Part shown: one piece after another, positions 1-10,466 of the stretch
How the letters are laid out: every line of letters begins with the position of its first letter
Numbering within the stretch: the first letter of the stretch is position 1
Assembly: GCA_027946555.1 (NCBI GenBank)
Contig: JAPEVC010000350.1
Coordinates: 1 to 25,471 of the forward strand
Direction: 5' to 3'
Length of the DNA: 25,471 nucleotides
Source: Gnomoniopsis sp. IMI 355080
Taxonomy: Eukaryota; Ascomycota; Sordariomycetes; Diaporthales; Gnomoniaceae
Notes under the pieces: model-generated
Told to the model about the DNA's origin: nothing
Databases searched by the model: none
What the model saw: the letters and a program-made list of their open reading frames with translations, nothing else
Program-made: the position numbers and the translations under genes

Positions 1-2852
1 ACATTGGACTTTGGAACTTGATGGCCAACTCGGTGGTAGATGCTGGCGCTAGGTGTCGGTTCTGTAAACGGCGGTACGCGGTTATTTGTGCCTTTTCCCC
101 TCGCTGGAGGCGTTTTTGCTACGTCCAATACGCACGTTGCTACTCCTCCGATCGCATTGTGAGAGAATGAAGACGGGATGGGCAGACCAGCAGGGAGTGG
201 GCAGGAAACAAAGCAAAGTGAAAGGAACGGAGAAGAAGGAGAGGGAAGGGTGGAGGAAGTGATCGTAGTTTTTTGTTTTTGTTTTTTAAAAAAAAAAATC
301 AGAAAAAATCCTAATCGTCAGAAATACCAGCCAGACCAAGCGGACAAGCTATCGGATCAGCTTCGGGCACCTGAGGAAGGCGGCTTGTCTCGTTTATCGT
401 CATGTTATAAATGGCCATTTGATGAAGAGTGTAAGGCAGGCACGATGAATAGGCTTTATGGGGGTATAAGACTAGACCAGGCTGTCAGACTAGAGGTTTT
501 GTTTCTCCTCCTCTACATCATCCTTAAACACAAATACCCACCCATATTGATTACGATAGACTACGCTTTCAAGAGCTGATGAGAAAGTGACGAAAGAAGG
601 GCAAAGCACCCTTTCCATTGTTTGCAGAAGTATCTCGTTTCTCACCCTGGTATCAAAGGAAGCCTCGTCCTCTTTCCTGCTCTGGATAGAAAAGGGCCTG
701 GTATATTTTCCCCCACCAAACGATCCAGCTCAGGAAATTCCAAATCTGGGCCTTTATGCGATACGGCAGTACCTTTATTCTGGAAGGAAGGTTCTGGGTT
801 CTAATCGATCTTCGCCCTTGTCTGGGCCCTTTTAGCTTGTTTGCCTCGAATCTTTCTCCGCCCTTTCTATGAGGGCCAGGTGAATGATCACAGTGACAGT
901 GCAGGCTAGCAGGAGCGACACACCACCGTTTCCCTACTTTGAGTGTTCTTTCGACGTGGCCTGCGCGTAGCCCACCTAAAATTCTCTAATCTTCACAGTT
1001 TCATCAGAATCTATCTTATTGTTTAACCAAGAAACGCTTCATGGTTGCTCCGATGCGAACAGTCCAAAGCGCTTCGGTCTCCTGTATCCTGTCCCAAACA
1101 AGCAGCCTTACCTGAAACTCCTTGATCAATTTCTTCGACAGCTTGCCTTCCTTCCACTCCTTCCCCCAAGTTTCTTAAAGCTCGGCGAGATGAAGCTGAT
1201 CAACATGCTCCTCCTTGCCAAGACCATTCAGGCCACACATCTCCTCCAGGAGCGACAGAGATGAGCACCGTGGGCTGCATTGGGTCTGTATAACTGCGAG
1301 AGTTGATGTGAAAAGAGGAAATGAATATTTTGCACAAGCAGTCGAGGTAAGTTGGTGAAATTTCACCTACCTCCTAGGTACAGTACGTACAGATATTCCA
1401 TTTAGAACGTCCCCTAATAACATATATTTCATAACTCTTAATGTATTACATACACCTGGACAGCTAAGCGACAACATGCTAAGTTGTCTCAGAACTTCTC
1501 CAGCTATCAGACTTGTCTACCGATTATTTTCTTTGCAAGGTGGTCACTAGTAGTCACAGTCCTTTTGGTCCAAGGCTTTGGACCTTCCTACAGCGAATCC
1601 AAGGACAGACGAGTTACGCACCTCGATAACGTTTTTTATACCGCACAGATACCAATTTACTTTCTGCTTCAGTCTGGACTGCTCAGCCCGCAAATAGCCC
1701 CCCCTGCCCGTGTTTGATGATGTGGAATACCTAAGTATGCTTGCATTTGAATAATCAATTGACGGGTCTATGGGCTCCGCGGCAATCACGCGCATATTGA
1801 AAGATACATTTGAGAGATTTACGAATACGCGCGGCCTAGTCGACCTGCCTCTTTTCGTGATTTGAATGGAGCCAAAGCGATGGCCGACTTCCTCCTTGGT
1901 CACCTGAAATTTCGTGTTGCTTGAAGTCAAGTAAAGCCATGCGCATTCACATTAGGTACTCTGCTTGGGAGGAGGACAACTTCGTGAGCCCTAGCTTATA
2001 TCGGATGTTCCGAACTTCAGCTACAAGGTCGCTCACTTCTACTCGTCTCAGCAGGGCGTTGAACCAACAACAAAAAGACCCGAAAAACAATGCCACCTTC
2101 TCTGTCGGTGTTTCCAATGCGAGAAAACGACGGCTAGGTCCGGCAGGCGTTGTTTTTCGGCCGAGTCCGTCCCTCATTCTCCAGCCCTGCTGCTGCATCG
2201 TAGCCACCTTCTGCATTAAGCGATACCTGAGCATCTCAAACATATTCGGCGACCGAACATGTCTTTTCAGCCCTCTTGAAAACGTGTGAGTATACAAGAT
2301 CTCTATGGCTAGCTGCAAACTGCACAAGATGTTTTCAGCTGATTTAACACAGATATTTTAGCCCATAGTGCGCGCAGGGCTCAAAAGACTCCTGTCGTAT
2401 CATCGTACTGCAGCTCGGCATACGCGGAGGATTAGCAGCACTGGGCTTCCTTTCCTACCTAAGCGATGAATCCACACCATGTGCGTCCTTCTTGAATCGC
2501 GCCATTGATACTACTTCACCGGAACCACCTATGCATGAGCCCGACCATATCTGCAGTAGCCTTGGACCCACACCTCCTTCCAGCCCCTTGTTTCCACGCA
2601 GCATTTCTTGGTTGCTGGACGTTGAGTGGAACAATTGCCTCGACGTGCTCGAGACAGCCATTCCACAAACCCCCCCTTTGCTTTAGCCGATCTCTCGTCA
2701 GGAGGGCCACTCCGCCTTGCGGCAATCTATAACTACAGGTAATCCCACGGTTGGGTCATGCAGACATCACTTTCCCAGCCAGGCTGCAGACTCCGTCGGT
2801 TCTCTCCGGCTGTCAAATCAACAGGTGTGGCAGTGAGCCGAACAACCGCATC
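1..2852. other. Intergenic region without a recognisable gene
   Basis: No open frame here has a recognisable domain, a convincing signal peptide or a plausible exon-intron structure. The longest frames (about 120-133 codons near 178-579, 1547-1930 and 1921-2327) overlap one another on opposite strands and look like chance. The region has an A/T homopolymer patch near 283-298, a TATAAAT-like string near 414 and one CCTAGGTA palindrome at 1373-1380. The last few hundred bases should contain the promoter and leader of the acid phosphatase gene. No CACGTG (Pho4/NUC-1-type) site was seen close upstream of that gene. Confidence 0.6.
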
Positions 2853-4426
2853 ATGTACAGTCTTCATAGCATCGTGAAGGGTCTTCCCCTGCTGGCCGTC
2901 ATGGTAACGGCCGCGGCAGATTACCCTACCATTCCTTCAGATCTAACCACACCGACGCAGCAGCGTCTAGCTATGAGTGGGTTGAATGGTAAGTGATAAC
3001 CCTTATCACAACTCGCACATGTATCTTGCTAACTCGGCGATCACCACTCACAGCGGTTTCCGTGGGATGGAACACGTACGAAGCACTCGACCAGCCTTGC
3101 GTACAGTACGGCACCACTACTCTCATGTCTTTGAAGTCATGCTCGAATATATCTGTCACCTATAACACGTCGCGCACTTGGTCAAATACAGTCATTCTCT
3201 CAAACCTCACGCCGGCGACTACATATTACTACAAAATCGTCTCCACCAATTCCACCATGCAAACGTTCTTCAGTGCGCGAACTCCCGGTGACAAGACGGC
3301 GTTCACAGTCAACGCCGTGATCGACCTTGGCGTGTATGGTGCCGATGGTTTCACGGTGGACTCCGCCGACGACAGCAGCCGAAAGTTGGGCATTCCCGAC
3401 GTAGACCCATCACTAAACCATACGACCATTGGCCGTCTGCAAGACACCTATGACGACTTTGAATTCGTGATTCATCCGGGCGACTTTGGGTACGCAGATG
3501 ACTGGTATCTGACCCCCTCGGACGCCAACGATGGCGTCAATGCCTACGAAGCCATCCTCGAAGAATTCTACAACCAGCTCGCGCCCATCGCTGGTGGCAA
3601 GCTTTACATGGCCAGCCCGGGCAACCATGAGGCCGACTGTGAGGAGCTCGGCACCATCACGATCGAGGCAGTTTGTCCGGAAGGACAAAAGAACTTTACC
3701 GATTTCAATGTGCGCTTTGGGCAAAATATGCCAACGTCTTTTGCTTCCACTTCGTCATCGACAACGGCCAAGATAAACGCCAACAAGGCCGCCTCGCTCG
3801 CGAAGCCTCCCTTCTGGTACAGCTTCGAGTACGGCATGATCCACGTCACCATGATCGACACCGAGACGGACTTTCCGGACGCGCCGGACTTGCCATACGG
3901 CTCCTCGGGCTTGGATGGCGGGCCATTCGGCTATGACGGGCAGCAAATTGACTTTTTCGAGGCAGACCTGGCGTCGGTGGATAGGACCGTTACGCCGTGG
4001 CTGATTGTCGCCGGCCACCGGCCTTTCTACTCGACTGGCATCAGCAATACCTGCTCGGCCTGCCAGGACGCCTTCGAAGGGCTCATGTACCAATACGGTG
4101 TCGACCTGGGCATCTTTGGCCACGTGCACAACTCGCAGCGGTTCGCGCCCGTGTACAATGGCACGGTCGACCCAAATGGTACCAACGACCCGACGATGCC
4201 CATGTATATCATTGCTGGAGGCGCGGGCAACATTGAGGGCACGACGCCCATTGGGCCCAATGTCACGGCGAATCGGTTTGCGTATGCCGATGACTTCAGC
4301 TATGCGACTCTGACTTTCCAGGATGAGAACAATTTGGAGATCAATTTTATTGATTCCAGCAGCGGTGTGGTTTTGGACACATCGTCTTTGTATAAGTCCC
4401 ATACTGAGCAGTTTGTGAATCAGTAA
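2853..4426 (+). CDS. Secreted purple acid phosphatase (metallophosphoesterase)
   Basis: Two exons (2853-2988 and 3054-4426) give 502 aa. The 65-nt intron has a GTAAGT donor, a GCTAAC branch point and a CACAG acceptor. The enzyme should hydrolyse phosphate monoesters outside the cell with a binuclear metal centre. Residues 1-22 form a signal peptide. An Fn3-like N-terminal domain follows (about 40-125), then the catalytic domain. All five purple acid phosphatase metal motifs are visible: D136 (IDLG instead of the usual GDxG), GDFGY at D189/Y192, GNHE at N236/H237, AGHRPFY at H367, and GHVH at H402/H404. Several N-glycosylation sequons fit secretion. There is no C-terminal hydrophobic tail, so it is probably free or wall-associated. 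The start is the first in-frame ATG and opens directly into the signal peptide. Length matches fungal family members of about 500 aa. Confidence 0.95.
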
Positions 4427-4893
4427 AGGGCCATCGGTCTACTTAAGGTGCCTAGGTACCATAAGATATGGTTTGTCAGCAAGGGAACTCCTGTAAATAG
4501 CTTGACAGACTTGTATATAACCAACAAAATTGTAGAATAGCAACAGTATTGTCCATTGGAAAGTTGTTATCTGCGAAAGCATCTGAGAAGGAGAGTGAGC
4601 GCTAACAGATCAAAATCGAAATGTTACTGAGAAGTACTTCTGCAATCCTAATCCAGCCTCAACTTGACGTCATATCATCTATTTCGTAAGTACTGAGAAT
4701 GGTCACATCACACCTCCCTCACATCATTTCTTTATTGACTTGGTATCCTCCAGACCTGGTGTTCAATCTTTCTTCCTCTTTTCCTTGAGAAGCTTCAAGC
4801 AAAGTGTTTATACACCTAAAAAAGGACTCCTGAATTTTCTTTGCGTATCTACAACCCGATCGAAACCTTCAAGCTCCCCAGCCAGTGAGCATC
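4427..4893. other. Intergenic region between phosphatase and SDR genes
   Basis: About 470 bases with no gene. It holds the phosphatase 3' region, including a CCTAGGTA palindrome at 4451-4458 and a TTGTATATAA string near 4511 that could belong to the 3'-end processing region. The second half should be the promoter and leader of the downstream SDR gene; it is pyrimidine-rich just before the start codon. Confidence 0.6.
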
Positions 4894-5873
4894 ATGGCGT
4901 CAGTCCTCGTTGTGGGCGCCACGCGGGGCCTGGGGGCTTCCCTCACCAAGAAATACGCCTCGAAATCCTCCAATACCGTTTTTGGCACCGCAAGATCTAC
5001 TTCGACACCCAAGGATTCGCCCGAAAGCGTCAAATGGCTTCACGATGTGGATCTCATGAAATCAGACGTAGGCGACAAGATAGTCGGCCAGCTTCAGGAC
5101 CAGAAGCCCCTCGACGTTGTGGTTCGTTGCCAAGGCCCCCCCTTTTTTCTCCTTTTTTTTTTTCAATTATTTTCCAAGAAACTGACCAATCTCCCCCAAG
5201 ATTATCACCGCTGGTCGGTTTACGACTGAGGATTTCACCAAGGACAAGGGCCCCAACTGGGATGAGCAGAGCACCATGTATACCACGAGTGCCATCGCCC
5301 CTGTCTTCATTGTCCACAGTCTGTTTCACGCCGGCTTGATTGCCAAGGGTTCGAAGGTCATTCTTGTCTCTTCTGAATCGGGAAGTATCACTTTGCGTCA
5401 TGAGAGCGAGGGTGGTGGCAACTACGGTCACCACGCCAGCAAGGCTGCTCTGAACATGGCGGGCAAGCTGCTGAGCCTAGATATGAAGGATGCCGGTGTC
5501 GTGGTCAGTATCGTGCATCCTGGGTTCATGAGGACTGAGATGACGAAGGGTGTGGGCTTTGATAAGTTCTGGGACGATGGTGGAGGTGAGTAATTTCGTC
5601 TGACGCAGTGGTTTCGTAGTGATGTATATGGACGCTGATGGGTCGGTACAGCTGTCACGCCTGAAGAGGCTGCAGAGAGCTTAATTGAGTGGGCCGAGAA
5701 ACTCGATATGAGCAAGTCTGGTGAATATTGGGCACCGAGAGGACCAGGTTCGTTTTGTGGCTTTATTTATCATATTGTGGGGAGACTTGAACTAACTTCT
5801 AGTAGGTGATATTGGCACGGCGGAGGCCACCATTGGCAATGACTTGCCAACGCCTTTGCAACTGCCATGGTGA
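4894..5873 (+). CDS. Short-chain dehydrogenase/reductase, atypical active site
   Basis: Four exons (4894-5121, 5201-5585, 5652-5747, 5806-5873) give 258 aa, a normal classical SDR length. The introns are 79, 66 and 58 nt. The product should be a cytosolic NAD(P)-dependent oxidoreductase of the C-factor/sniffer-like type; the substrate is unknown. The N-terminal Rossmann motif is G8-x3-G12-x-G14 (GATRGLG). TAG at 79-81 matches the NNAG position. S138 in the GSI segment is the likely catalytic serine, and a PG follows the next beta strand (HPGFMRTEM). The YxxxK motif is altered: the segment reads YGHHASK, so K157 is kept but the position four residues before it is H153. The start is the first ATG in frame with the nucleotide-binding motif, in an ATCATGG context. 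The last intron has a tandem TAGTAG acceptor. The first intron contains long C and T tracts. Confidence 0.9.
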
Positions 5874-6291
5874 AGACCAAAAAGGGATATAATTATGGAG
5901 CCCATCCTATCATGCCCAAATGTTTCCGGATGCATAATCAGGGCCTGCATAGTCCAACGACAGTCTGAGTAACAGCGTCTCCTGATGAAGCTAGGGACGT
6001 CTGTGGTACTTACCTACCTAGGTAGTCATGGACCAGAGGCCGAAGTATTATATCAGATTAAAGAAAGCTGAAAAGCCTCATAATGTACCTACCTACTATA
6101 AACTGTCAATCTAGCGGTTTTGAACCCATGCATCTCCTTGTCGCCCATTCCAGCCATGGTGCCTGGACTCGAATTTCGACCTGAAGCCTACCTACCAGGT
6201 AGGTACCTAGGCACCTATCAACAAGTCATCCAACGCTCGTTGTTGGTTCCTGTACATGACCCTGTTGCTCAAAATAACCAATTAGATCTCA
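5874..6291. other. Convergent 3' intergenic region
   Basis: About 420 bases between the stop codons of two convergent genes. No gene was seen. It is notable for short palindromes of the CCTAGGTA family: CTACCTAGGTAG at 6014-6025, and a CCTACC...GGTAGG...CCTAGG cluster around 6187-6215. These could fold in the 3' ends of either transcript. Confidence 0.6.
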
Positions 6292-8004
6292 TCATTTCGA
6301 TGAAATGGGCAGCATAAACTTAGATCCTCCCGTTCCGCCAGTTTGAATTGTGTGCTTCGCTGGTCGCAGGGTCGTGCCGGTCGCCTGGGGCTCCCCCGAG
6401 CCCAAGTTGTAAGAGTAGTGTGGGAAATTTCCACCAGCAACAAGAAGACGAATTCGTGTCCCATTTTTGAAGCAATGTGCTACGGGTGATAGCTCCAGCT
6501 CGACGGTTGCCAACTGGCCGGGCTGGTGAGCGCGTTTGGCGTCAAGCCGTTTGTACACCTCGCACAAATTACGCGAAACGCCCTTGCGGTTGACTTCGCT
6601 GAGCCGCACAAAGACGTCCACGTGTGGGTTATCGCTACTATGAGCAAGGTGAATGCGTGGTATTCCTATTACCTCAATGTCCTCATCCACAGGCATGTCG
6701 AAGCTAAGGACATCGGCTCGCTTGGCCAGTGCAGAGTCATCCACGTAGCCTCCTTTGAACAGGAGGCCACCACCCATGGTCGGGGTCGGGTCATGAGGGT
6801 CAAACGTGAACTGGGACTGGTCGATCCTCTCGGGTGAGCTGCTGCAGAGCTTTCCCGGGGTGTCCAAATACAGTTCCAGGGGCTTCGTTGCTGGTGGCCA
6901 GGAAGGCAGCCACCGCGACTCGTTCGAGCCGGTGATGTCGATTCGCACTGGTGCTTGTCGATTATCTACCGGCTTCTTCGCCAGATATTTGTCCAGCCAG
7001 TCTAGGACCTCTTGCATGACACCACCCGCGGGGCCAACCTCCCCGTGGTGCCAAGGGCCGACCGTCAAGCCAACCTGGCATCCATTGGCCTTCAGTTGTT
7101 CATATTGGTCCAAGTTTTCACGGACAAAAATGTCCTGCCATCCCGCAAGCAACAGAATGGGAATGTCTGCTCTTTGTAGTGCCCTGTGCTGTTTCATAGG
7201 CTCCCAAAGACCAGCTTCGTCCTTCTCAATGTACTCATTAACAAGCCATTTGTGCAGAAACTGGTATTGCGGAGACTCTGCACCACCCAGCAAAGACTTC
7301 ACGCCATCATCCAACGGCACCGCTCTCTTGGTGGCATTATTTTGGTTCGGGTCCGCCCTGCTAAACTCATACAAGGCCCGCCACCAGCTCCAGGACGCGA
7401 TCTGCCCCTGCATCTGCGCCCAGTCCACGCTCGGAAGCCAATGCGCACCCGTTCCCCAGAGCAGATCCGAGAAGTCGTGTGGCCCGACCGAGATGATGGC
7501 GGCCGCCATGTCGCCGAGCGGCTCGTCCGAGGCCAGCAGCGACCACTGCGTGTAGCCCAGGTAGCTCATCCCCCACGTCGCGAAGCTGCCCGTGTACCAC
7601 GCCTGCTTGCGCATCCAGCGGACCACGCGGGGTCCGTCCGCTCTGTCTGTCCGAGCCGGGTCTTGCACCCCGCTGGAGCCAAAGGAGCCTCGTGTGCTGA
7701 CGTAGAGCACATGGTAGCCACGCGCGGCCCAAACGCGAGCACAGAGGAGGGAGAAAGGTGCGCTCCGACCGTACGGGCTTTGGACGAGGATGGTGCCTAG
7801 TGGAACGGCCTGGACATTCTTGGCCTTGGGTGGAATGGCTAGGAAGACGGTTGCAGCAAGCTTGATGTGTTCCTCGCCTTCGAGGGGTATTTCCACTTCA
7901 TGCGTGGTGTAGCTGGAACGTTCTGGGGTAAGGCCAAACTGCCAAGCTGCGAGTTTGTCGAAGAAGGCCTCCAGGTAACCTCGCTCGGTGGGTTTCTGCG
8001 ACAT
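6292..8004 (-). CDS. CocE/NonD family alpha/beta hydrolase (X-Pro dipeptidyl-peptidase-like)
   Basis: Single-exon 570-aa protein, full length for the CocE/NonD family, whose known members hydrolyse esters (cocaine esterase) or acyl/peptide bonds. The N-terminal part is an alpha/beta hydrolase with an inserted helical cap. The nucleophile is S147 in GMSYLG, matching the family GxSYxG motif. The acid is D291 in AGWQDIFV and the base is H320 in GPWHHGE, which corresponds to the PWxH motif. The C-terminal part (about 360-570) fits the jelly-roll domain of the family, including the conserved FP...NLGSGEP segment near the end. There is no signal peptide, so it is probably intracellular; the natural substrate cannot be read from sequence. 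The ATG at 8004 is the first in-frame one and leaves a normal short N-terminus. It is convergent with the SDR gene and lies downstream of the F-box-like gene on the same strand, without sign of co-transcription. Confidence 0.92.
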   Translation of the reverse strand: MSQKPTERGYLEAFFDKLAAWQFGLTPERSSYTTHEVEIPLEGEEHIKLAATVFLAIPPKAKNVQAVPLGTILVQSPYGRSAPFSLLCARVWAARGYHVLYVSTRGSFGSSGVQDPARTDRADGPRVVRWMRKQAWYTGSFATWGMSYLGYTQWSLLASDEPLGDMAAAIISVGPHDFSDLLWGTGAHWLPSVDWAQMQGQIASWSWWRALYEFSRADPNQNNATKRAVPLDDGVKSLLGGAESPQYQFLHKWLVNEYIEKDEAGLWEPMKQHRALQRADIPILLLAGWQDIFVRENLDQYEQLKANGCQVGLTVGPWHHGEVGPAGGVMQEVLDWLDKYLAKKPVDNRQAPVRIDITGSNESRWLPSWPPATKPLELYLDTPGKLCSSSPERIDQSQFTFDPHDPTPTMGGGLLFKGGYVDDSALAKRADVLSFDMPVDEDIEVIGIPRIHLAHSSDNPHVDVFVRLSEVNRKGVSRNLCEVYKRLDAKRAHQPGQLATVELELSPVAHCFKNGTRIRLLVAGGNFPHYSYNLGSGEPQATGTTLRPAKHTIQTGGTGGSKFMLPISSK

Positions 8005-8654
8005 TATGCCAATTCGAACAATAGGGGTGGGGTTGTCGACGTTGATCTCTTATCAACGCATAAGAAAAAAATGGAGCAGGTGTTAGGCATGTATGCTGGA
8101 TTTGAATTAGCTCGAGTACTCCATCAAGCTTATGTATTGCTTAACCTATGGCAGGTGTTGCTGTGCCGCTGCTTGCAGTGCTTGGACGTCGTGGCACATG
8201 GATGCAGAATGGTGGAATTCGGATGTCCGGTCATGCCGGATTTCGAGCCACATTTGGCGTGGTGACTGATAGCTGGTGCAAGCAAAGATGGTGGTCAGCA
8301 AGTCTTACACAATGATTGTTGTATTTTGGTTGATATACTAGAATTGACTACGCTCGTTTAGGAACCCTTGGCAAATTGACAACAGACTACATTGAGTGCC
8401 TAGGTCTAATTTGATTATTTTCATTGTCCTGTTTCTTGAAACTATTGCTTTGGTTTCAAGAAGTATATGTGCCTAGACAACACGATATACGAGTTGCAAA
8501 AAAGTGGATTTCAATTCCACCTCCAAGAATAGGTATGATTTCTATTTCAAAGCGTCGTTCTCGTCAAAGTTTGGCTCGACCCGAATTTTGGCATATACAA
8601 GTGGCTTCATCCCGTCATACTATTATCTGAATATCCTTAGAAAACAACACGATC
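8005..8654. other. Intergenic region upstream of the CocE-type hydrolase
   Basis: About 650 bases with no gene. They separate the hydrolase start from the stop of the next minus-strand gene and should contain the hydrolase promoter and the 3' end of the F-box-like gene. A CCTAGGT half-palindrome lies near 8399. The stretch 8420-8640 is AT-rich and has a short open frame with no recognisable feature. Confidence 0.55.
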
Positions 8655-10466
8655 TCAGACGACTCTATTAGAAGAATGGTGCCAAACACTTTCTAAAGGT
8701 TCCTCGTGACCATCCTTGAACGAGAGATACCTATCTCCCATAACAAGCTTCTCAGCCCGTTCCTTGAGCATCCGCTCGACAATCTCAGCTGCCTCTTGGC
8801 CTACACTGATGCTCCTGTTCCACCTCCAAGGAGATACGAGTTGGGCATAGAATCGCCTCAGCTCTCTATGCCTTGTCAGCGGGCGGAGAAGGCGCATATA
8901 ACCCGAAATCACCTGTATTCCCTGCTCGCGTGTCATACATTCCCTGGACAATGGCTGCTCCCAGTCGCTGGCATCCATAGCGATCATACGAACAGTCAGT
9001 CCGCTCCCATTGAGATGGCCCCACGCCCACTCAAGCGTGTCAGCCCATTCTTGTAGAACCGGTTGGCCTTCTTGCGGCCAGACATGGGCGTCCCAAGCAG
9101 GATAGACGATTTCGAGGAAACGGAGGTATCGCAGGCAGTCTGTAGGCACGATGTCCCTCAGGAATCTGCTCACACCGAGGCGAGGGTACGGATAGCCCTC
9201 GCGATTGTCATTCCCAGCTGCATCCTCCCACTCGACGTCTCGCCTCCAAGGCAGGTTCGAGTAACGGTCAAAGACGACGAACCGATTTTCCGAGTAGAAT
9301 ACAGCTTGAGCGTCCTTGTAGAGGGCCTTGCACACCAGGAAGAGTGCCTCTGGTGTTTCCCAGCATTTGCACGTTGCCATGGATGACATAGCGCTGTGCT
9401 TCTTCCGGCAAAAGCTGGACCTGCAGCAAGACGTTGGCAAAGCACACTCGCGAAACTGGCAGCCATGATGGCGATTTGGCGGGCACTCCAATCCCATGTT
9501 TTCCGTGATCTCGCAGTAAGTGTTACCAACGACAAAATGCTGGTTTTGAGGACTCCACCACACCTCCTTCCAGGGTGTGATGAGATCGGTGTACTGTAAT
9601 ATACGCAGACGAAGCTCGGTCGGGAGCGAGAGAAGGCCAGAGACGCCAGATGAAGCAGTTGTAGACGCCTGCTTGTCAGGGTTCGATGTCAAAAGCGAGA
9701 TAGGTGTCGATATTATGCGACGAGCACGTAACACCGTCTCGTCCGCGAGTTGTTGGAGCTCAGGGTCTGGCTCTATGCACAGTCGAATAGAGCAGTGTTT
9801 AAGCCTCGGCAAGCGCAGAATTGACGTCGTCACTGCCTTGGCCGCCTGTAATGAATTTGCAAGTCGCCCAGGGAAGACATCGCAGACGAGAGCAAAGTCC
9901 AAGGTGCCATCCCTCATATTCGACGCAAGATATGACGAAATGGTGTCCCACTCTGCAAGCCTCGCATCCAAAGCGTTGACAGAAGGTTCACCATGTTGAC
10001 AGCTGCTATTGCAATCCTGCGGACCATACTTCTTACAGCACGGCCAAGTACCCATGCAGTCGGCAGGTTGATGTGCGAATTGAAAGCACTCGTTGTCCTC
10101 TAGAGTTACGCACAGGGAGGTCAGTAAGGCACAATTCGGTGGCCTCAGGTTCCGGAGCGGCTCGAGGGATCCCTCGCCGCAGTACTCGACGACGAAGGGA
10201 TTTGTAGAATAAACCAGGCGGGACAATTCATTGTATATAAGATGACAAGAGAGGAGAAGGCCGTGAAATCCTCGAGGCCTAGACGAGGTGTGACTGGAGG
10301 ATGGGTAGGTCAAAGTTTGACTAGAGTCGCGGTAGTTCAAGGAGGTGGGGACACTTGGTTCGCGAGCTCCTAGATATTCGTAGATGATTTGCCTCAAGTA
10401 TGGATTCAACCGTAGTATGGCAGATCCCAATTGGGGACTTTGTTGACGAGGCAGGGCGGAGTCCAT
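8655..10466 (-). CDS. F-box/2EXR-like protein with internal duplication
   Basis: Single-exon 603-aa protein with no signal peptide or membrane segment. It contains two copies of the same two-part module. The first copy is an F-box/2EXR-like helix at 15-35 (ILRLNPYLRQIIYEYLG) and a block at 67-95 (CHLIYNELSRLVYSTNPFVV). The second is LLSLPTELRLRILQYTDL at 278-295 and CKALYKDAQAVFYSENRFVV at 379-398. The second F-box-like helix is close to consensus; the first is degenerate. Cysteine-rich patches occur at 143-156 (four Cys) and 327-368 (multiple Cys and His) and might bind metal. Such proteins are numerous in filamentous ascomycetes; an adaptor role in SCF ubiquitin ligases is possible, but no substrate-binding repeat (WD40, LRR) is visible. 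The function is therefore unknown. The first in-frame ATG at 10466 is used. Confidence 0.82.
   Translation of the reverse strand: MDSALPRQQSPQLGSAILRLNPYLRQIIYEYLGAREPSVPTSLNYRDSSQTLTYPSSSHTSSRPRGFHGLLLSCHLIYNELSRLVYSTNPFVVEYCGEGSLEPLRNLRPPNCALLTSLCVTLEDNECFQFAHQPADCMGTWPCCKKYGPQDCNSSCQHGEPSVNALDARLAEWDTISSYLASNMRDGTLDFALVCDVFPGRLANSLQAAKAVTTSILRLPRLKHCSIRLCIEPDPELQQLADETVLRARRIISTPISLLTSNPDKQASTTASSGVSGLLSLPTELRLRILQYTDLITPWKEVWWSPQNQHFVVGNTYCEITENMGLECPPNRHHGCQFRECALPTSCCRSSFCRKKHSAMSSMATCKCWETPEALFLVCKALYKDAQAVFYSENRFVVFDRYSNLPWRRDVEWEDAAGNDNREGYPYPRLGVSRFLRDIVPTDCLRYLRFLEIVYPAWDAHVWPQEGQPVLQEWADTLEWAWGHLNGSGLTVRMIAMDASDWEQPLSRECMTREQGIQVISGYMRLLRPLTRHRELRRFYAQLVSPWRWNRSISVGQEAAEIVERMLKERAEKLVMGDRYLSFKDGHEEPLESVWHHSSNRVV

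Noticed and set aside
1921..2327. Overlapping open frames on both strands of about 122-126 codons
   Set aside because: Both strands are equally open over the same bases, with no domain, no splice partners and no recognised family.
3755..4402. 215-codon open frame antisense to the acid phosphatase
   Set aside because: It mirrors the codon bias of the phosphatase exon, has no recognisable domain, and all metal motifs lie on the plus strand.
6806..7800. Plus-strand open frames (249 and 204 codons) opposite the CocE-type hydrolase
   Set aside because: They are shadows of a complete, motif-bearing minus-strand gene.
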